Of a DNA stretch of 47,758 bases, positions 10,201-17,869 are shown piece by piece; the first letter of the stretch is position 1; each line of letters opens with the position of its first letter. The notes below the pieces were generated by a model. The model made no database searches. It was not told the origin of the DNA and saw only the letters and a program-made list of their open reading frames with translations. Source of the DNA: Acidobacteriota bacterium (GTDB lineage Bacteria; Acidobacteriota; Terriglobia; Acidiferrales; UBA7541); contig PMES01000112.1 of the NCBI GenBank assembly GCA_003154775.1, positions 9,632-57,389 of the forward strand. Direction: 5' to 3'. The position numbers and the translations under genes were made by a program.

Positions 10201-10600
10201 TCCCTGCACTGTAAGCGATTGTAAGCGTGGCCGTTTCCATCGTTCCTAAAGGGGCTATCTTGGCGATGAAGTGCAGAGTCACCTGACAGGTATTGGGAGC
10301 GGCGATCATTCCAGTGCAGGAATTTCCGTCCACGATGAAGTCGGCCGAATAGTCGGGCGTGCCTGTGGCGGCAACGGTCACGTTTGTAAAACTGACCGAA
10401 CCGGATCCGCTGAGGGTGACGGTAACAGTATCGGGCGCACTGACCGCAGGGCTGGTTCCCGTAGGCACGCCGAAGGAAAGGTCGCCCGGCGAAACCGACA
10501 GAGTGGGAGGAGTGGACTGTGCCGAAGAGTTCTGAGGAGCAAGGCCTGCAACTAGCAGAGCAAGAGCGAAAACCCGAGCTGGGGTGTAAAACTTTTTCAT
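7265..10600 (-). CDS. Secreted DUF11-domain surface protein
   Basis: 1111 residues from the ATG at 10600, chosen because GGAGAGG lies six bases upstream and the product then begins with a typical signal peptide (MKKFYTPARVFALALLVAG, cleavage near NSSAQS). Longer in-frame starts add a charged, unrelated leader. The first 120 mature residues look like a choice-of-anchor beta-sandwich (TLSVSPGDLSFG). The middle is Ser/Thr/Asn-rich with many Cys. Near residues 860-960 Ig-like bacterial repeats occur (VPPSLACTVSPPASNGTNGW, DTTPPSIGVSYPNG). The last 130 residues form a DUF11 domain (ADLVLLAG, YGFIASNLGPSTGYGVTITD). It is probably exported to the outer surface as an adhesin or matrix protein; no enzyme motif is seen. 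Confidence 0.85.
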   Translation of the reverse strand: MKKFYTPARVFALALLVAGLAPQNSSAQSTPPTLSVSPGDLSFGVPTGTSPAVSAPDTVTVTLSGSGSVSFTNVTVAATGTPDYSADFIVDGNSCTGMIAAPNTCQVTLHFIAKIAPLGTMETATLTIAYSAGTLTVPLNGAYGAIKLFSPLNINLSLFSYVTWTQSPPTGGQTLQSTTVNLSCPAGATAFLSSTPDGSGNVFQDNTIQVANTYGTTPTSVTTSNVCYGGDTNFQGFTGFPTGSTNCFRSSYESAVVAYLAPAGIGQNPDITGYPLGTGGPGSFVAQYGVAPFSVASLLSTGTQSLTVQMQDAGGDLGSATLHLVTSCSLAGVTPGGSITGNPINSNNPASLTQTSSFDTGGGQNISFTNSVANAVQSDSVTIPSGTIPVVTDIGIPQQLFYQLVANTSAAPAVCVRITGEVDPFNPTNYLCKAFLLQCQAPGGSTVSGSNCVPTPSTLRNILESTQYSSPDEPADTNTNFLSSSCTFYLNNNGTCAPSMAQTLIGPGLLMGGDGWTCAPSANLTTCTPVAISGTVNSTTSSSTVYSQANCALSGGLTNNLCPIDVLTQFLGAADARGGGTTPITNSIFVPVVNMPKPFTQTTIAGQNSNGWVSTSSLNAKFVANQATYPSTGNIPLPNGFLPAAPYSVTYGIAPLSTPLPDTTFPVATDALQYADNSTVYHNTDPIQLPTSIANCTSGSPLPSFTANDSFAPTQGNGIYNLHYFTTDCALTEGLVFNPTPSQLTNPAANWASFQVTSVGWDNVPPSLACTVSPPASNGTNGWYTTANVSASCSATDPVPGSGFGIGTAASSVTTVTGTNPAVLQGSSTTSIGPVSTVVGLNPAAAAIPAQVIQDLAGNSSNTQGPYATPIDTTPPSIGVSYPNGQSFTVGQSPASITYTCADTGSGIATCPASPAPPAAPVPPACLAAPAAGPLTFSSSYPINTSTPGTYTFSVNSTDCAGNISASVRVSYKVFYPSADLVLLAGSLPGASVKIGAKITYGFIASNLGPSTGYGVTITDALPSGLSFVGASLTNGITSETCTYVSGAVTCNIGNLPVVPHTGSIYIGQITAKVTAAASSTVTNTIQINGLNPDPNTKNNSVSVSIKVTRS

Positions 10601-10718
10601 TAGATCCTCTCCAGATAGACAGTTCTCATCAAAGAATGGCCGACCGTTCACCGCAGTAATGTGATGACACAGGGTTTGGGGACAGGGGCACGAAACCGAA
10701 CCGGGTAAAACAGGCGTG

Positions 10719-10747
10719 ATTCTGGCTTGTGCGGTTGTACAAGTCAA
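10719..10747 (-). promoter_or_regulatory. Candidate sigma-70 promoter for the DUF11 protein
   Basis: On the minus strand TTGACT (10747-10742) and CAGAAT (10724-10719) are separated by exactly 17 bases. These match five of six and four of six consensus positions. The distance to the ATG at 10600 leaves a leader of roughly 110 bases. Confidence 0.45.
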
Positions 10748-11540
10748 GAAAATAAATAGACTAAATGGGTCCATTACGGAAGGACCGGGACGGGAAGAGC
10801 AGTTGGGAGGTGGGGTGCAGAAGGTCCAGAACTACTGGTACTCACTTTGGGCGGACGGCAGCACGATTCTTGGGGCATTTCCAGGATTTGGAGAAGTAAA
10901 GCGCCAGCGGGTCCAAACTGATACACCACACTTTGTCTAGGGCCGCTATGTCGAAGTCGATCGCAGGTTAGCCTGAAAACCGATTGAAACCCTCCTACCT
11001 TTCCCGCAGGTGGGATGCGGGAGGGAATTTCTGCGATGGGGCACCGGGGTTCGATGCGAGAACTCTGAGCGGCCGCCACGGACGGCGCGGTCTTCTAAGT
11101 GGAGATGGTCGCGAAAAGTGGTCAAAAGAGAGAAAGGGGTCGCGCGGGAAATGGTGAATGCACGTTCGCTGCACAGTAAGTCAATGCGGGCGAGAAGCCA
11201 AACGCGCAGCTGCCCCTCGGATGAATCCGGCGAAGCGCTCTTTCTGAATGCTCGAACGGGATACTCTTCAGATCTCTAACCGAGTCAATTACTGGATGTT
11301 CCAAAGTTACCGATTCGCGTTATTGCACCGGTAGTTCCATTGCCATCACCCAAGAGCGGAGCCAGACTGCGTGAGTAGACGCCAAGTGGAGGTGCGCATT
11401 TTATGCCTCGCATGCAGGTCACGCGAGTCATGAAGGCTAAGTACGTTGATATGCCGATCTGCGTACGAAATAGGAAGCAGGAGTCATCCCGGCCAGGGCA
11501 AGAGGCGCCCCCGTCGCCGAAGAGTTCTGGAGGAGAGGCC
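10748..11540. other. Long divergent intergenic region, no gene recognised
   Basis: About 790 bases between two divergent secreted-protein genes. The open frames here (for example 10774-11079 minus, 11010-11279 plus) are short, arginine- and proline-rich, lack ribosome sites and resemble nothing I know. A small hairpin lies at 11002-11022 (TCCCGCA, 7-base loop, TGCGGGA). The promoter of the 11541 gene should lie in the right part, but I could not pick one with confidence. Confidence 0.45.
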
Positions 11541-13535
11541 ATGAGAAGGGCAATTTGTTTGGCGCTGTTGCTGATCGCCGCGAGTCCAGTTCTTGTCATG
11601 GCGCAACAAGTTGCAGGAACGCAGTGCTGGATAAACGGCAAATTGGTCGGTGGTTTTCCCCCTGGATACAACTGTCCTGGAACTGGCGGCGGGAGCGGTT
11701 CCGGGGGCAATTATTCGGCGGGGAATGCCCAACTGCAGCAGGCGGTGCAGCAAGCGACGACAAACTTTCTCAACTGGCTGTTCAATGCGGGGGCGAATGC
11801 GCAGGCTGCTGCGGCGCAGAGACAGCAGATGATGGCGGAGTTGCAACGCCGCCAGGCCGAAGCCGCACGGCTGCACCGAGAGGAAGAGGCACGCCGCTTG
11901 GCGGAAATGTACAACCGCTTGTCGGTAAGTCTGAAGCTGAATGGATTGCCCAATCTGCAATTGAAGAATTCGGGCACCTCGGCTGGCGGCCTGCAAATGA
12001 AACTCGGCGACAACACGCAAGGCTACGGGATACCCGGCTTGCCCGGCATCTATACCGGTGGGCCGGGACAGGGGTCTGGCATGACGCCGGTCACGGAATC
12101 GAAACTGCAATTGAAAATGGGAGACGATGCAGGTGGCGCGGGCCACGTGGGCAATCCGAACCTCCCCGGCTTGGCGCTGAATGATGGCCAGCAAGGCTAT
12201 GGAATTCCGGGGCTTCCGGGGATTTACACGGGCGGTCCGGGTTCCGGATCAGGGATGACGCCACCCGCTGGGCCGGGATTGCAGATGAAGATGGGCGACA
12301 GCAACGCCGCACCGCCGGCTCCCGCTGGCGAGGCTTTCGATCCGCGCACAGTTGACGTCAACAATATGACTCCGAAGCAGGCAGCAGACATGGCGGAGTA
12401 TGTCAGCAAGCTGCCTCCGGAGGAGCAACAGCGCCTGATGGCTGCCGCGCAGAATGGCGGAGTACCGCCTCAGCAAGCGCCCATGTTGCCTGTGGCGGAA
12501 ACTGCACCAGGGGCAGGGGCACAGGCGAGCCCCGCATCAGCGCCGGGATTTTCGCCGATGCTGACGACGCAAACGGCCGCGCAACCCGTGGCATCGTTGC
12601 AGCAGCAATCGAATGCTTCGCAGGCTGCCGCAGCGGCGACGGTGCCGGAAGATGCGTCTTCCAAAGCGCGAGGCGGCTTTGACACGGCGCTGGGGACTGA
12701 AGCGACGCCACGGGCCCTACCTACCAGTTCCGGCCAGCCGGCGTACGGTGCGCCGCAGGTTGCAGCACCGGCTGCTACTGTAAACCCACGGATGACGATT
12801 CCGGCGGCGACGCCGATGGCCTCAGTGCCGGCCACTGCTGGCCAGCCGGCACCACGAAATGCCGCAAGCTCTCCGCCGTTGAGTATGGCGCAGCCGGCAA
12901 ACCGCCAAGTCGAGGACCTGATTCGCGAGTTTCTCTTCCCGGGGAACGACTCTGCATCGCACGTGTTTCCAAAGAATCCCAACCCACAGTTGACGAATCC
13001 GCTGCGGGAAGAGGAAAGGCTGCAGGCCGAGCTTAAAGCGTGGGACGACTGGGCCCTCGAGCACGCCACGCATATTTACGACAGGCCAGACGATGACGGG
13101 ATGTTGTATCCACTAGCCACGGAACTGGCGACACTCAACGTCATTTCGGTCAAGCAGTTCGCCCCTGAGTTGCTTGGGCGGTATAGCACCGATAGCACAT
13201 TCAGGCAGAGCGTAGACGTGAGATTGCGACACGCCACGGAAGACGTCGCACTCGACTACTACCAGGGGCTGGCGGATGTACACAAGGCCACCATCCTGGC
13301 TTTTCACGTGGAACTGGACAAGCTGGCGGCCGCCGGGAAACTGGACGAGCGCGTTTCGCTTGAGGATCAGTACCGCCTGCATCCGGAACGCCGCCAGATT
13401 GTGCAGGCGGCCTGGGACCGCGCCTCCGCCAACGAAGAATCAACTCTGGCAAAGGCGCAAGCCGATGGCAGCGGCAAGCTCGACAAACAATACCAATTCG
13501 TTTTTCAGCTCATCTGCAAGGACGCAGCACAGTAA
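11541..13535 (+). CDS. Secreted repeat-containing protein of unknown function
   Basis: 664 residues from the ATG at 11541, supported by GGAGGAGAG just upstream and by the signal peptide that follows (MRRAICLALLLIAASPVLVM). The first mature segment has CWINGKLVGGFPPGYNCPG. An Ala/Gln/Arg-rich helix follows at about 60-130. A Gly/Pro repeat region at 140-255 holds two copies of GYGIPGLPGIYTGGPG flanked by LQLKMGD-type motifs. A long Ala/Pro/Gln-rich linker (260-440) leads to a charged, mostly helical C-terminal domain (450-664). No known enzyme signature is visible. It probably works in the periplasm or at the cell surface. It precedes a decayed small gene on the same strand. Confidence 0.8.
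   Translation: MRRAICLALLLIAASPVLVMAQQVAGTQCWINGKLVGGFPPGYNCPGTGGGSGSGGNYSAGNAQLQQAVQQATTNFLNWLFNAGANAQAAAAQRQQMMAELQRRQAEAARLHREEEARRLAEMYNRLSVSLKLNGLPNLQLKNSGTSAGGLQMKLGDNTQGYGIPGLPGIYTGGPGQGSGMTPVTESKLQLKMGDDAGGAGHVGNPNLPGLALNDGQQGYGIPGLPGIYTGGPGSGSGMTPPAGPGLQMKMGDSNAAPPAPAGEAFDPRTVDVNNMTPKQAADMAEYVSKLPPEEQQRLMAAAQNGGVPPQQAPMLPVAETAPGAGAQASPASAPGFSPMLTTQTAAQPVASLQQQSNASQAAAAATVPEDASSKARGGFDTALGTEATPRALPTSSGQPAYGAPQVAAPAATVNPRMTIPAATPMASVPATAGQPAPRNAASSPPLSMAQPANRQVEDLIREFLFPGNDSASHVFPKNPNPQLTNPLREEERLQAELKAWDDWALEHATHIYDRPDDDGMLYPLATELATLNVISVKQFAPELLGRYSTDSTFRQSVDVRLRHATEDVALDYYQGLADVHKATILAFHVELDKLAAAGKLDERVSLEDQYRLHPERRQIVQAAWDRASANEESTLAKAQADGSGKLDKQYQFVFQLICKDAAQ
12021..12263 (+). repeat. 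Two copies of a 23-residue Gly/Pro repeat
   Basis: Bases 12021-12089 and 12195-12263 encode residues 161-183 and 219-241 of the secreted protein. They share GYGIPGLPGIYTGGPG and GSGMTP, differing in one residue (Gln against Ser). By direct comparison 19 of the 23 codons differ, nearly all synonymously, so the duplication is old and the peptide sequence is kept. Confidence 0.85.
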
Positions 13536-13554
13536 GGCTGACGGCGGAAAATTG

Positions 13555-13745
13555 ATGAACATCAAGAAGATGTGGTGTGGGCTGCTTATTGTGTTGTTGA
13601 TCGGAGCTGCCCCCCACGCCACGCGGACAAAAAGCTACAACCATCTTTCCTTCGAAAGGTCAAGGGTCCGAGCAGGCAGCCCGACTGGAGAAGGTTGTAC
13701 CTGATGCTGCCTGCGGGCAGCAAATCTTGCGAAAACCCGACCTGT
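13555..13745 (+). pseudogene. Small secreted protein gene, probably frameshifted
   Basis: From ATG 13555 the frame gives 49 codons: a clean signal peptide (MNIKKMWCGLLIVLLIGAA) and then Arg/Ser-rich sequence to a TGA at 13702-13704. Just after the signal peptide there is a run of C at about 13610-13615. Reading one base over after this run gives GQKATTIFPSKGQGSEQAAR, which resembles the FPSKGQ..EQ motif found at the start of mature glycine-zipper-family secreted proteins in this group (from memory). I infer a frameshift in the C run followed by decay. The ATG lies 20 bases after the stop of the repeat protein. Alternatively it is a real 49-residue peptide. Confidence 0.4.
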
Positions 13746-14641
13746 TACCGCCGCTTTTTCCCGCCGCTTTGTGTTTGTTCAGCATTTTTGGTCTGTGCGG
13801 CGGCCTCGGTGGCCTTGTCTTGCCAGATCACGACCTGGTCGCGAGCGGATTGTGCATCGGGGGCATCAGGTACCAACTCAAGATAGGCGCGCATGTGCTC
13901 GACCGCCACGCCGTAGGAGTGCAACTCCGCAGCGACCAGAGCGGCGTTGAAGCGGCCCTCGGGCCACACGGGATAAAGCTCCAGGCCTCGTTCGTAGTGA
14001 TACAACGCTTTATCAAGTTTCCTTTCCTTGAAAGCAGTCTCGGCGAGCAAGCGTTGCCCGCGCACCTCTTCCGGAACCGGAGGTTTCTGGGAGAGCGCTC
14101 GCCAAGCCTCCGCGGCCTGCGGGAGATTGCGTAGGGCCATGCCCTGCTCGCCAGTCATGTCGCGCAAATGGTTTAGGGCGTTGGCAAACAATTCGGCGGT
14201 TTCCAGGTCATACCACAACAGATGGTTGAAGGGCTCGGGAAGATCCTTGCCAGCTTCGTCCTTCACTCGGTACAGTCCGCCAAAACCCTTTTGGGGGAAG
14301 AACTGCGGCAGGTCTTTCAGCTCCACCTTCTGATCCCTGTAGTCTTTGTGCCCGAAGGGCACGATAATCTTGGCACTGAATTGAAAGCTGTCAAAGTCGA
14401 ACTTGAAACTGCTGGGATTATCCACAGTTGCCATCGGGCAGCTCTGAAACCCGGCCGCTACCGCCTTGCGTGCCCGCCAGAGAGTCATCGGACTTGCAGC
14501 CGCATCCGAAGAAGCTTCCGGAGCCGCAGCCGGCTCGCGCTTTTTCACCAGGCGCTGGGCGCTTGCCAAGCACGGAAGAATCAGCACGCACATGAGTAGC
14601 AGGATTGCGGATGCCGTGAGCTTTCTGATGACCAGAGTCAT
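13745..14641 (-). CDS. Secreted TPR protein
   Basis: 298 residues with an N-terminal signal peptide (ASAILLLMCVLILPCLASAQ). The first half (70-160) is a beta-rich region mentioning PHE/LYS-rich strands (SSFKFDFDSFQFSAKIIVPF). The second half (175-275) contains TPR-type helices, such as LLAETAFKERKLDKALYHYE and the following unit with ALVAAELHSYG. The tail is Gln/Lys-rich. TPR proteins of this kind bind partners in the periplasm; the partner is unknown. Gene is convergent with the 11541 gene and its small follower. A degenerate relative of its C-terminal TPR lies just upstream (14689-14877), suggesting a former tandem pair. Confidence 0.75.
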   Translation of the reverse strand: MTLVIRKLTASAILLLMCVLILPCLASAQRLVKKREPAAAPEASSDAAASPMTLWRARKAVAAGFQSCPMATVDNPSSFKFDFDSFQFSAKIIVPFGHKDYRDQKVELKDLPQFFPQKGFGGLYRVKDEAGKDLPEPFNHLLWYDLETAELFANALNHLRDMTGEQGMALRNLPQAAEAWRALSQKPPVPEEVRGQRLLAETAFKERKLDKALYHYERGLELYPVWPEGRFNAALVAAELHSYGVAVEHMRAYLELVPDAPDAQSARDQVVIWQDKATEAAAQTKNAEQTQSGGKKRR

Positions 14642-14688
14642 AAAGGACTCCTTCTCGAGTTACACACAAATTCGGGGTTCTCACCGAA

Positions 14689-14877
14689 TTAATTACCTGC
14701 CTGCTCCTTGCGCTCGCTCTGCCAGATCATCATCTGATTCCGCATCGCTTGCACATCGGGTGAATGGGAAACCATTCCGGTGCACGCCCGCATGTACCAG
14801 ATGGCGTCAGGGTGGACTTTCTGTTCGGCATGGAGCGGGCAAATCGCGGCGGGAAGAATCAGGACCGGCGTGAATGC
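14689..14877 (-). pseudogene. Remnant of a paralogue of the TPR protein
   Basis: The minus-strand frame from 14877 to the stop at 14689 is open but has no start codon before a TAA at 14880. It reads VLILPAAICPLHAEQK, then YMRACTGMV and VQAMRNQMMIWQSE. The first part resembles the signal peptide of the neighbouring TPR protein (CVLILPCLASAQ) and the last part its C-terminus (HMRAYLELV, AQSARDQVVIWQDK). The middle of the protein, some 200 residues, is missing. This looks like an internally deleted tandem duplicate. Confidence 0.6.
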
Positions 14878-14880
14878 TTA

Positions 14881-15253
14881 TGCCTTACATCTGCGGCAAC
14901 TCGTGTCGGCCACCTCTTAACACAAACGTAGAGCCGCCAAGTCTCGACTGTCAAGAGCGAAGCGATAGAATAGTATTACCCTTATAGTATAAGTATCTAT
15001 AAATATATACGCGCTTGTGATCGAATTAAACAGCGGGCGCATCGCGCTACCCGTTCTGGCATGCGCAGGCAGCCCTGCTCGCCGAGGCAGGAGTGTCAGT
15101 CAAGGGCGCGCAGCCGCTTACAAGGCAATCCCAGGTTGGGACGACGGTGGATACTGACGTGCTCTGCGAGTCGTGCGGTCTGCAAGAATTTCGCGGGCAC
15201 TCGTTCGCCAAAGAGAAGTTAGCGTGGGAACTTGGCGCCCGTCGGACCTCTGG
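14881..15253. other. Gene-free region with an AT-rich block
   Basis: About 370 bases between two minus-strand genes. Bases 14965-15010 are strikingly AT-rich against the surroundings and carry several TATAAT-like hexamers on both strands, so a promoter is likely. Plus-strand frames after it are short and without recognisable content. Confidence 0.4.
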
Positions 15254-16753
15254 CTAGAATTTGTATCGAATTCCCTTGAGTGCTGGATACAGCTTGCGGT
15301 ACTCCGCGTATTGCAGGTTCATCAGCGAAACAGTTTTCGGGTCTGGCCGAACGGTCTTGGCAACGCGGACGACGGTCTCGCACGCTGATTCGACCGTGGG
15401 CCATGCGCCAACTCCAACACCCGCAAGCAGGGCGGCTCCGTAGGCGCCGCCTTCTTCCGCTTCAATCAATTCCACGGGCATGCCGTAAATATCGGATTGG
15501 ATCTTTTGCCACAGAGCGGATCGCGCGCCTCCGCCACCCAAGCGGATGGATTCGATAGGCACGCCAATCTCCTTGAAGAGCGTCAAGGAATCGCGAAGGC
15601 TGAAAGCCACACCTTCCAGAATGGCGCGAATCACGTGCGCGCGCGAGTGTTGCGCAGTGATTCCGACGAGCGCGCCGCGCGCATCAGGATCGAGATGTGG
15701 AGTGCGTTCACCCATTAAATAAGGCGCCCAGAGGAGGCCTTCCGCGCCTGGCGAAGTTTTCGCCGCTTCATCCATGAGGCGGTCGTAGGGATCGCGGCCA
15801 TCGTCTTTGCCAGCGCCAAATTGATCGCGGAACCATCGCAGAGAGAGCCCGGCGCCCTGCGTCACTCCCATCACATGCCAGCGACCGGGAATGGCGTGGC
15901 AAAATGTGTGAATGCGCCCCCCTGGCTCCAGCACCGGCTTGCTCGTTGCCGCGAATACCACGCCGGACGTGCCGATGGTCGCACTTACCGCGCCGGCCTT
16001 GACGATGCCCATGCCGACCGCACCAGCCGCCTGATCGCCGGCGCCCGCAACGACGGGAATGCCAGCGCGAAGTCCGGTGGCGCGAGCACCCTCTTCGGAA
16101 GTCCGCCCAGTGATTTCTGGCGATTCGTAAACTTTCGGAAGCAGTTGCTCGTCCAACCGAGAAATCTTGAGGATCGGCTGGGACCAGCGGCGGTTGACGA
16201 CATCGAGCATCAGCGTCCCGGAAGCATCGGCGACATCGATCGCGCGCGCACCGGTCAGGCGAAACCGCACGTAGTCCTTGGGCAGAAGGATCGAGCGAAC
16301 GCGTGCCCAGATTTGCGGTTCATGCCGGCGCACCCACCAGATCTTCGGAAGAGTGAAACCCGTCAGCGCCGGGTTGGCGGTAAGCTCAATCAGCCGGCGG
16401 GTGCCGACCTGCTCTGTGATTTCGCGGCATTCTTCGCCGGTGCGTTGATCGCACCAGATAATCGATGGGCGCAGCACGTTGTCGTGTTCATCCAGAAGTA
16501 CGAGGCCATGCATCTGCCCTGTCAGGCCGATCGAGTCAATCTCGCCGGGCTGCACACCGCCTTTTGCCAGGCATTCGGCGATGGCGCGGCATGCCGCCCT
16601 CCACCAGTCCTGCGGGTCTTGCTCCGCCCAGCCAATTTGCGGAGAGCTCATGGGAGCGTGCGCTGCAGTTGCGCTGCAGACGACGCGCCCCGATTGATCG
16701 ATCAATACCGCACGAGTCCCGCCTGTTCCGACGTCGATCCCTAGAAGTTTCAT
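15254..16753 (-). CDS. xylB: Xylulokinase (FGGY family)
   Basis: 499 residues from the ATG at 16753, close to the usual length. The N-terminal phosphate-binding motif GIDVGTGGTR is followed by GWAEQDPQDWW and GLTGQMHGLVLLDE, the latter typical of xylulokinases. Conserved FGGY features continue with the second half: GTSGVVFAAT, LLWAPYLMGERTPH and GGGARSALWQKIQSDI. It would phosphorylate D-xylulose with ATP in the cytoplasm, feeding the pentose phosphate pathway. A second in-frame ATG at 16771 adds six residues; the family normally begins right before the GID motif, so I prefer 16753. No xylose isomerase is present in the window. The MFS sugar porters at 1693 and 26357 could supply substrate, though they are not linked in an operon. 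Confidence 0.9.
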   Translation of the reverse strand: MKLLGIDVGTGGTRAVLIDQSGRVVCSATAAHAPMSSPQIGWAEQDPQDWWRAACRAIAECLAKGGVQPGEIDSIGLTGQMHGLVLLDEHDNVLRPSIIWCDQRTGEECREITEQVGTRRLIELTANPALTGFTLPKIWWVRRHEPQIWARVRSILLPKDYVRFRLTGARAIDVADASGTLMLDVVNRRWSQPILKISRLDEQLLPKVYESPEITGRTSEEGARATGLRAGIPVVAGAGDQAAGAVGMGIVKAGAVSATIGTSGVVFAATSKPVLEPGGRIHTFCHAIPGRWHVMGVTQGAGLSLRWFRDQFGAGKDDGRDPYDRLMDEAAKTSPGAEGLLWAPYLMGERTPHLDPDARGALVGITAQHSRAHVIRAILEGVAFSLRDSLTLFKEIGVPIESIRLGGGGARSALWQKIQSDIYGMPVELIEAEEGGAYGAALLAGVGVGAWPTVESACETVVRVAKTVRPDPKTVSLMNLQYAEYRKLYPALKGIRYKF

Positions 16754-16966
16754 TTCCTTTGCGCCTGCCATTCGGTTTGGATTGTTTTCGCGAGGATGGT
16801 CATGTCCACGTGGCTATCATCTTATGACCCTGACGAAGCGCAGACAACCTTTACAAAAAGGATTTTGCAGGCGCTTTCTGCGATGCGTTTCCTCTGAGCT
16901 CAGGAGGAAATTCTTGCTGTCCGCGGGAGTATACTGAGAGTTTGAATTCTACGTCGAAGAAACTCC

Positions 16967-17869
16967 ATGAACTTCACGGATTGCGTTCGCGGATCGCTGA
17001 CCTTGGTTGATGGGGCCTGGGGCACCGAATTGCAGAAACTCGGCGCACCCCTGGGCGCCTGCCTGGACGAATGGAATCTCATAAAACCTGAGTTAGTGCG
17101 TCAGGTGGCGGAAAGCTATATTCAGGCCGGAAGCAAGGTGATTCTGACCAACACCTTTCGCGCGAATCCGATTAGTCTTGCACCGCATGGGCTGGACGGA
17201 CAGGTCGCAGCAATCAACCGCGCTGGCGTGAGGCTCTCGCGAGAGGCAGCGGGACGCGAGGCGCTGGTATTTGCCTCGATTGGCCCGAGTGGAAAGATGC
17301 TTGTAACGAAAGAGGTCACGCCCGAGCGGCTCCATGCGGCATTTTCCGCGCAGGCCCGCGCGCTGGCAGAGGAAAGTCCCGACGCGCTTCTGATCGAAAC
17401 GATGATTGATGTGACGGAAGCCCGGATTGCAGCGGCGGCGGCTCTGGAGACAGGCTTGCCCGTGATTGTTTCGTTCGTCTACGATTCCGGCAAGAATCGT
17501 GACCGGACGATCATGGGCGCGACGCCTGAGCAAGTGGCCACCGCTCTTGTGAGCGAAGGCGTGCACGGCATCGGAGCTAATTGCGGGGTCGGGGCACGGG
17601 AGTACGTGGCGATCTGCAAGCGCCTGGTGGCGGTGTGCCGCCTGCCGATATGGATGAAGCCGAATGCGGGGTTGCCTGAAATTATTGGTGGCGTGGCGAA
17701 ATACAAGACGACGCCGGAGGAATTCGCCGAGGCGGCAAAGGAACTTGCGAACGCAGGGGCGACCTTCGTTGGAGGTTGCTGCGGAACAAGCCCGGACTTT
17801 GTCCGTGTGCTGGCCCGGGATCCGGCGTTTCGAGCGGGAAGCGGCTTGGCAAAGGCCTCAGAAGAATAG
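16967..17869 (+). CDS. Stand-alone homocysteine S-methyltransferase
   Basis: 300 residues forming only the zinc-dependent homocysteine-binding barrel, without folate, B12 or activation domains. Visible hallmarks are DGAWGTEL (15-22), TNTFRANP (61-68), and the three zinc ligands Cys206 (GANCGVG) and Cys271-Cys272 (GGCCGTSP). The family transfers a methyl group to homocysteine to give methionine; the donor may be S-methylmethionine, betaine or a methyl-corrinoid. Its 3' end overlaps the convergent RACo-like gene by 12 bases, next to a corrinoid protein and an MttB methyltransferase. I infer that the methyl-corrinoid protein is the donor, as in a split MetH. If so, the product is methionine from an N-methyl compound. 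Donor identity is not shown by sequence. Confidence 0.88.
   Translation: MNFTDCVRGSLTLVDGAWGTELQKLGAPLGACLDEWNLIKPELVRQVAESYIQAGSKVILTNTFRANPISLAPHGLDGQVAAINRAGVRLSREAAGREALVFASIGPSGKMLVTKEVTPERLHAAFSAQARALAEESPDALLIETMIDVTEARIAAAAALETGLPVIVSFVYDSGKNRDRTIMGATPEQVATALVSEGVHGIGANCGVGAREYVAICKRLVAVCRLPIWMKPNAGLPEIIGGVAKYKTTPEEFAEAAKELANAGATFVGGCCGTSPDFVRVLARDPAFRAGSGLAKASEE

Noticed and set aside
10774-11279. Small frames in the long intergenic region
   Set aside because: Arginine/proline-rich composition, no ribosome sites and no similarity I can recognise.
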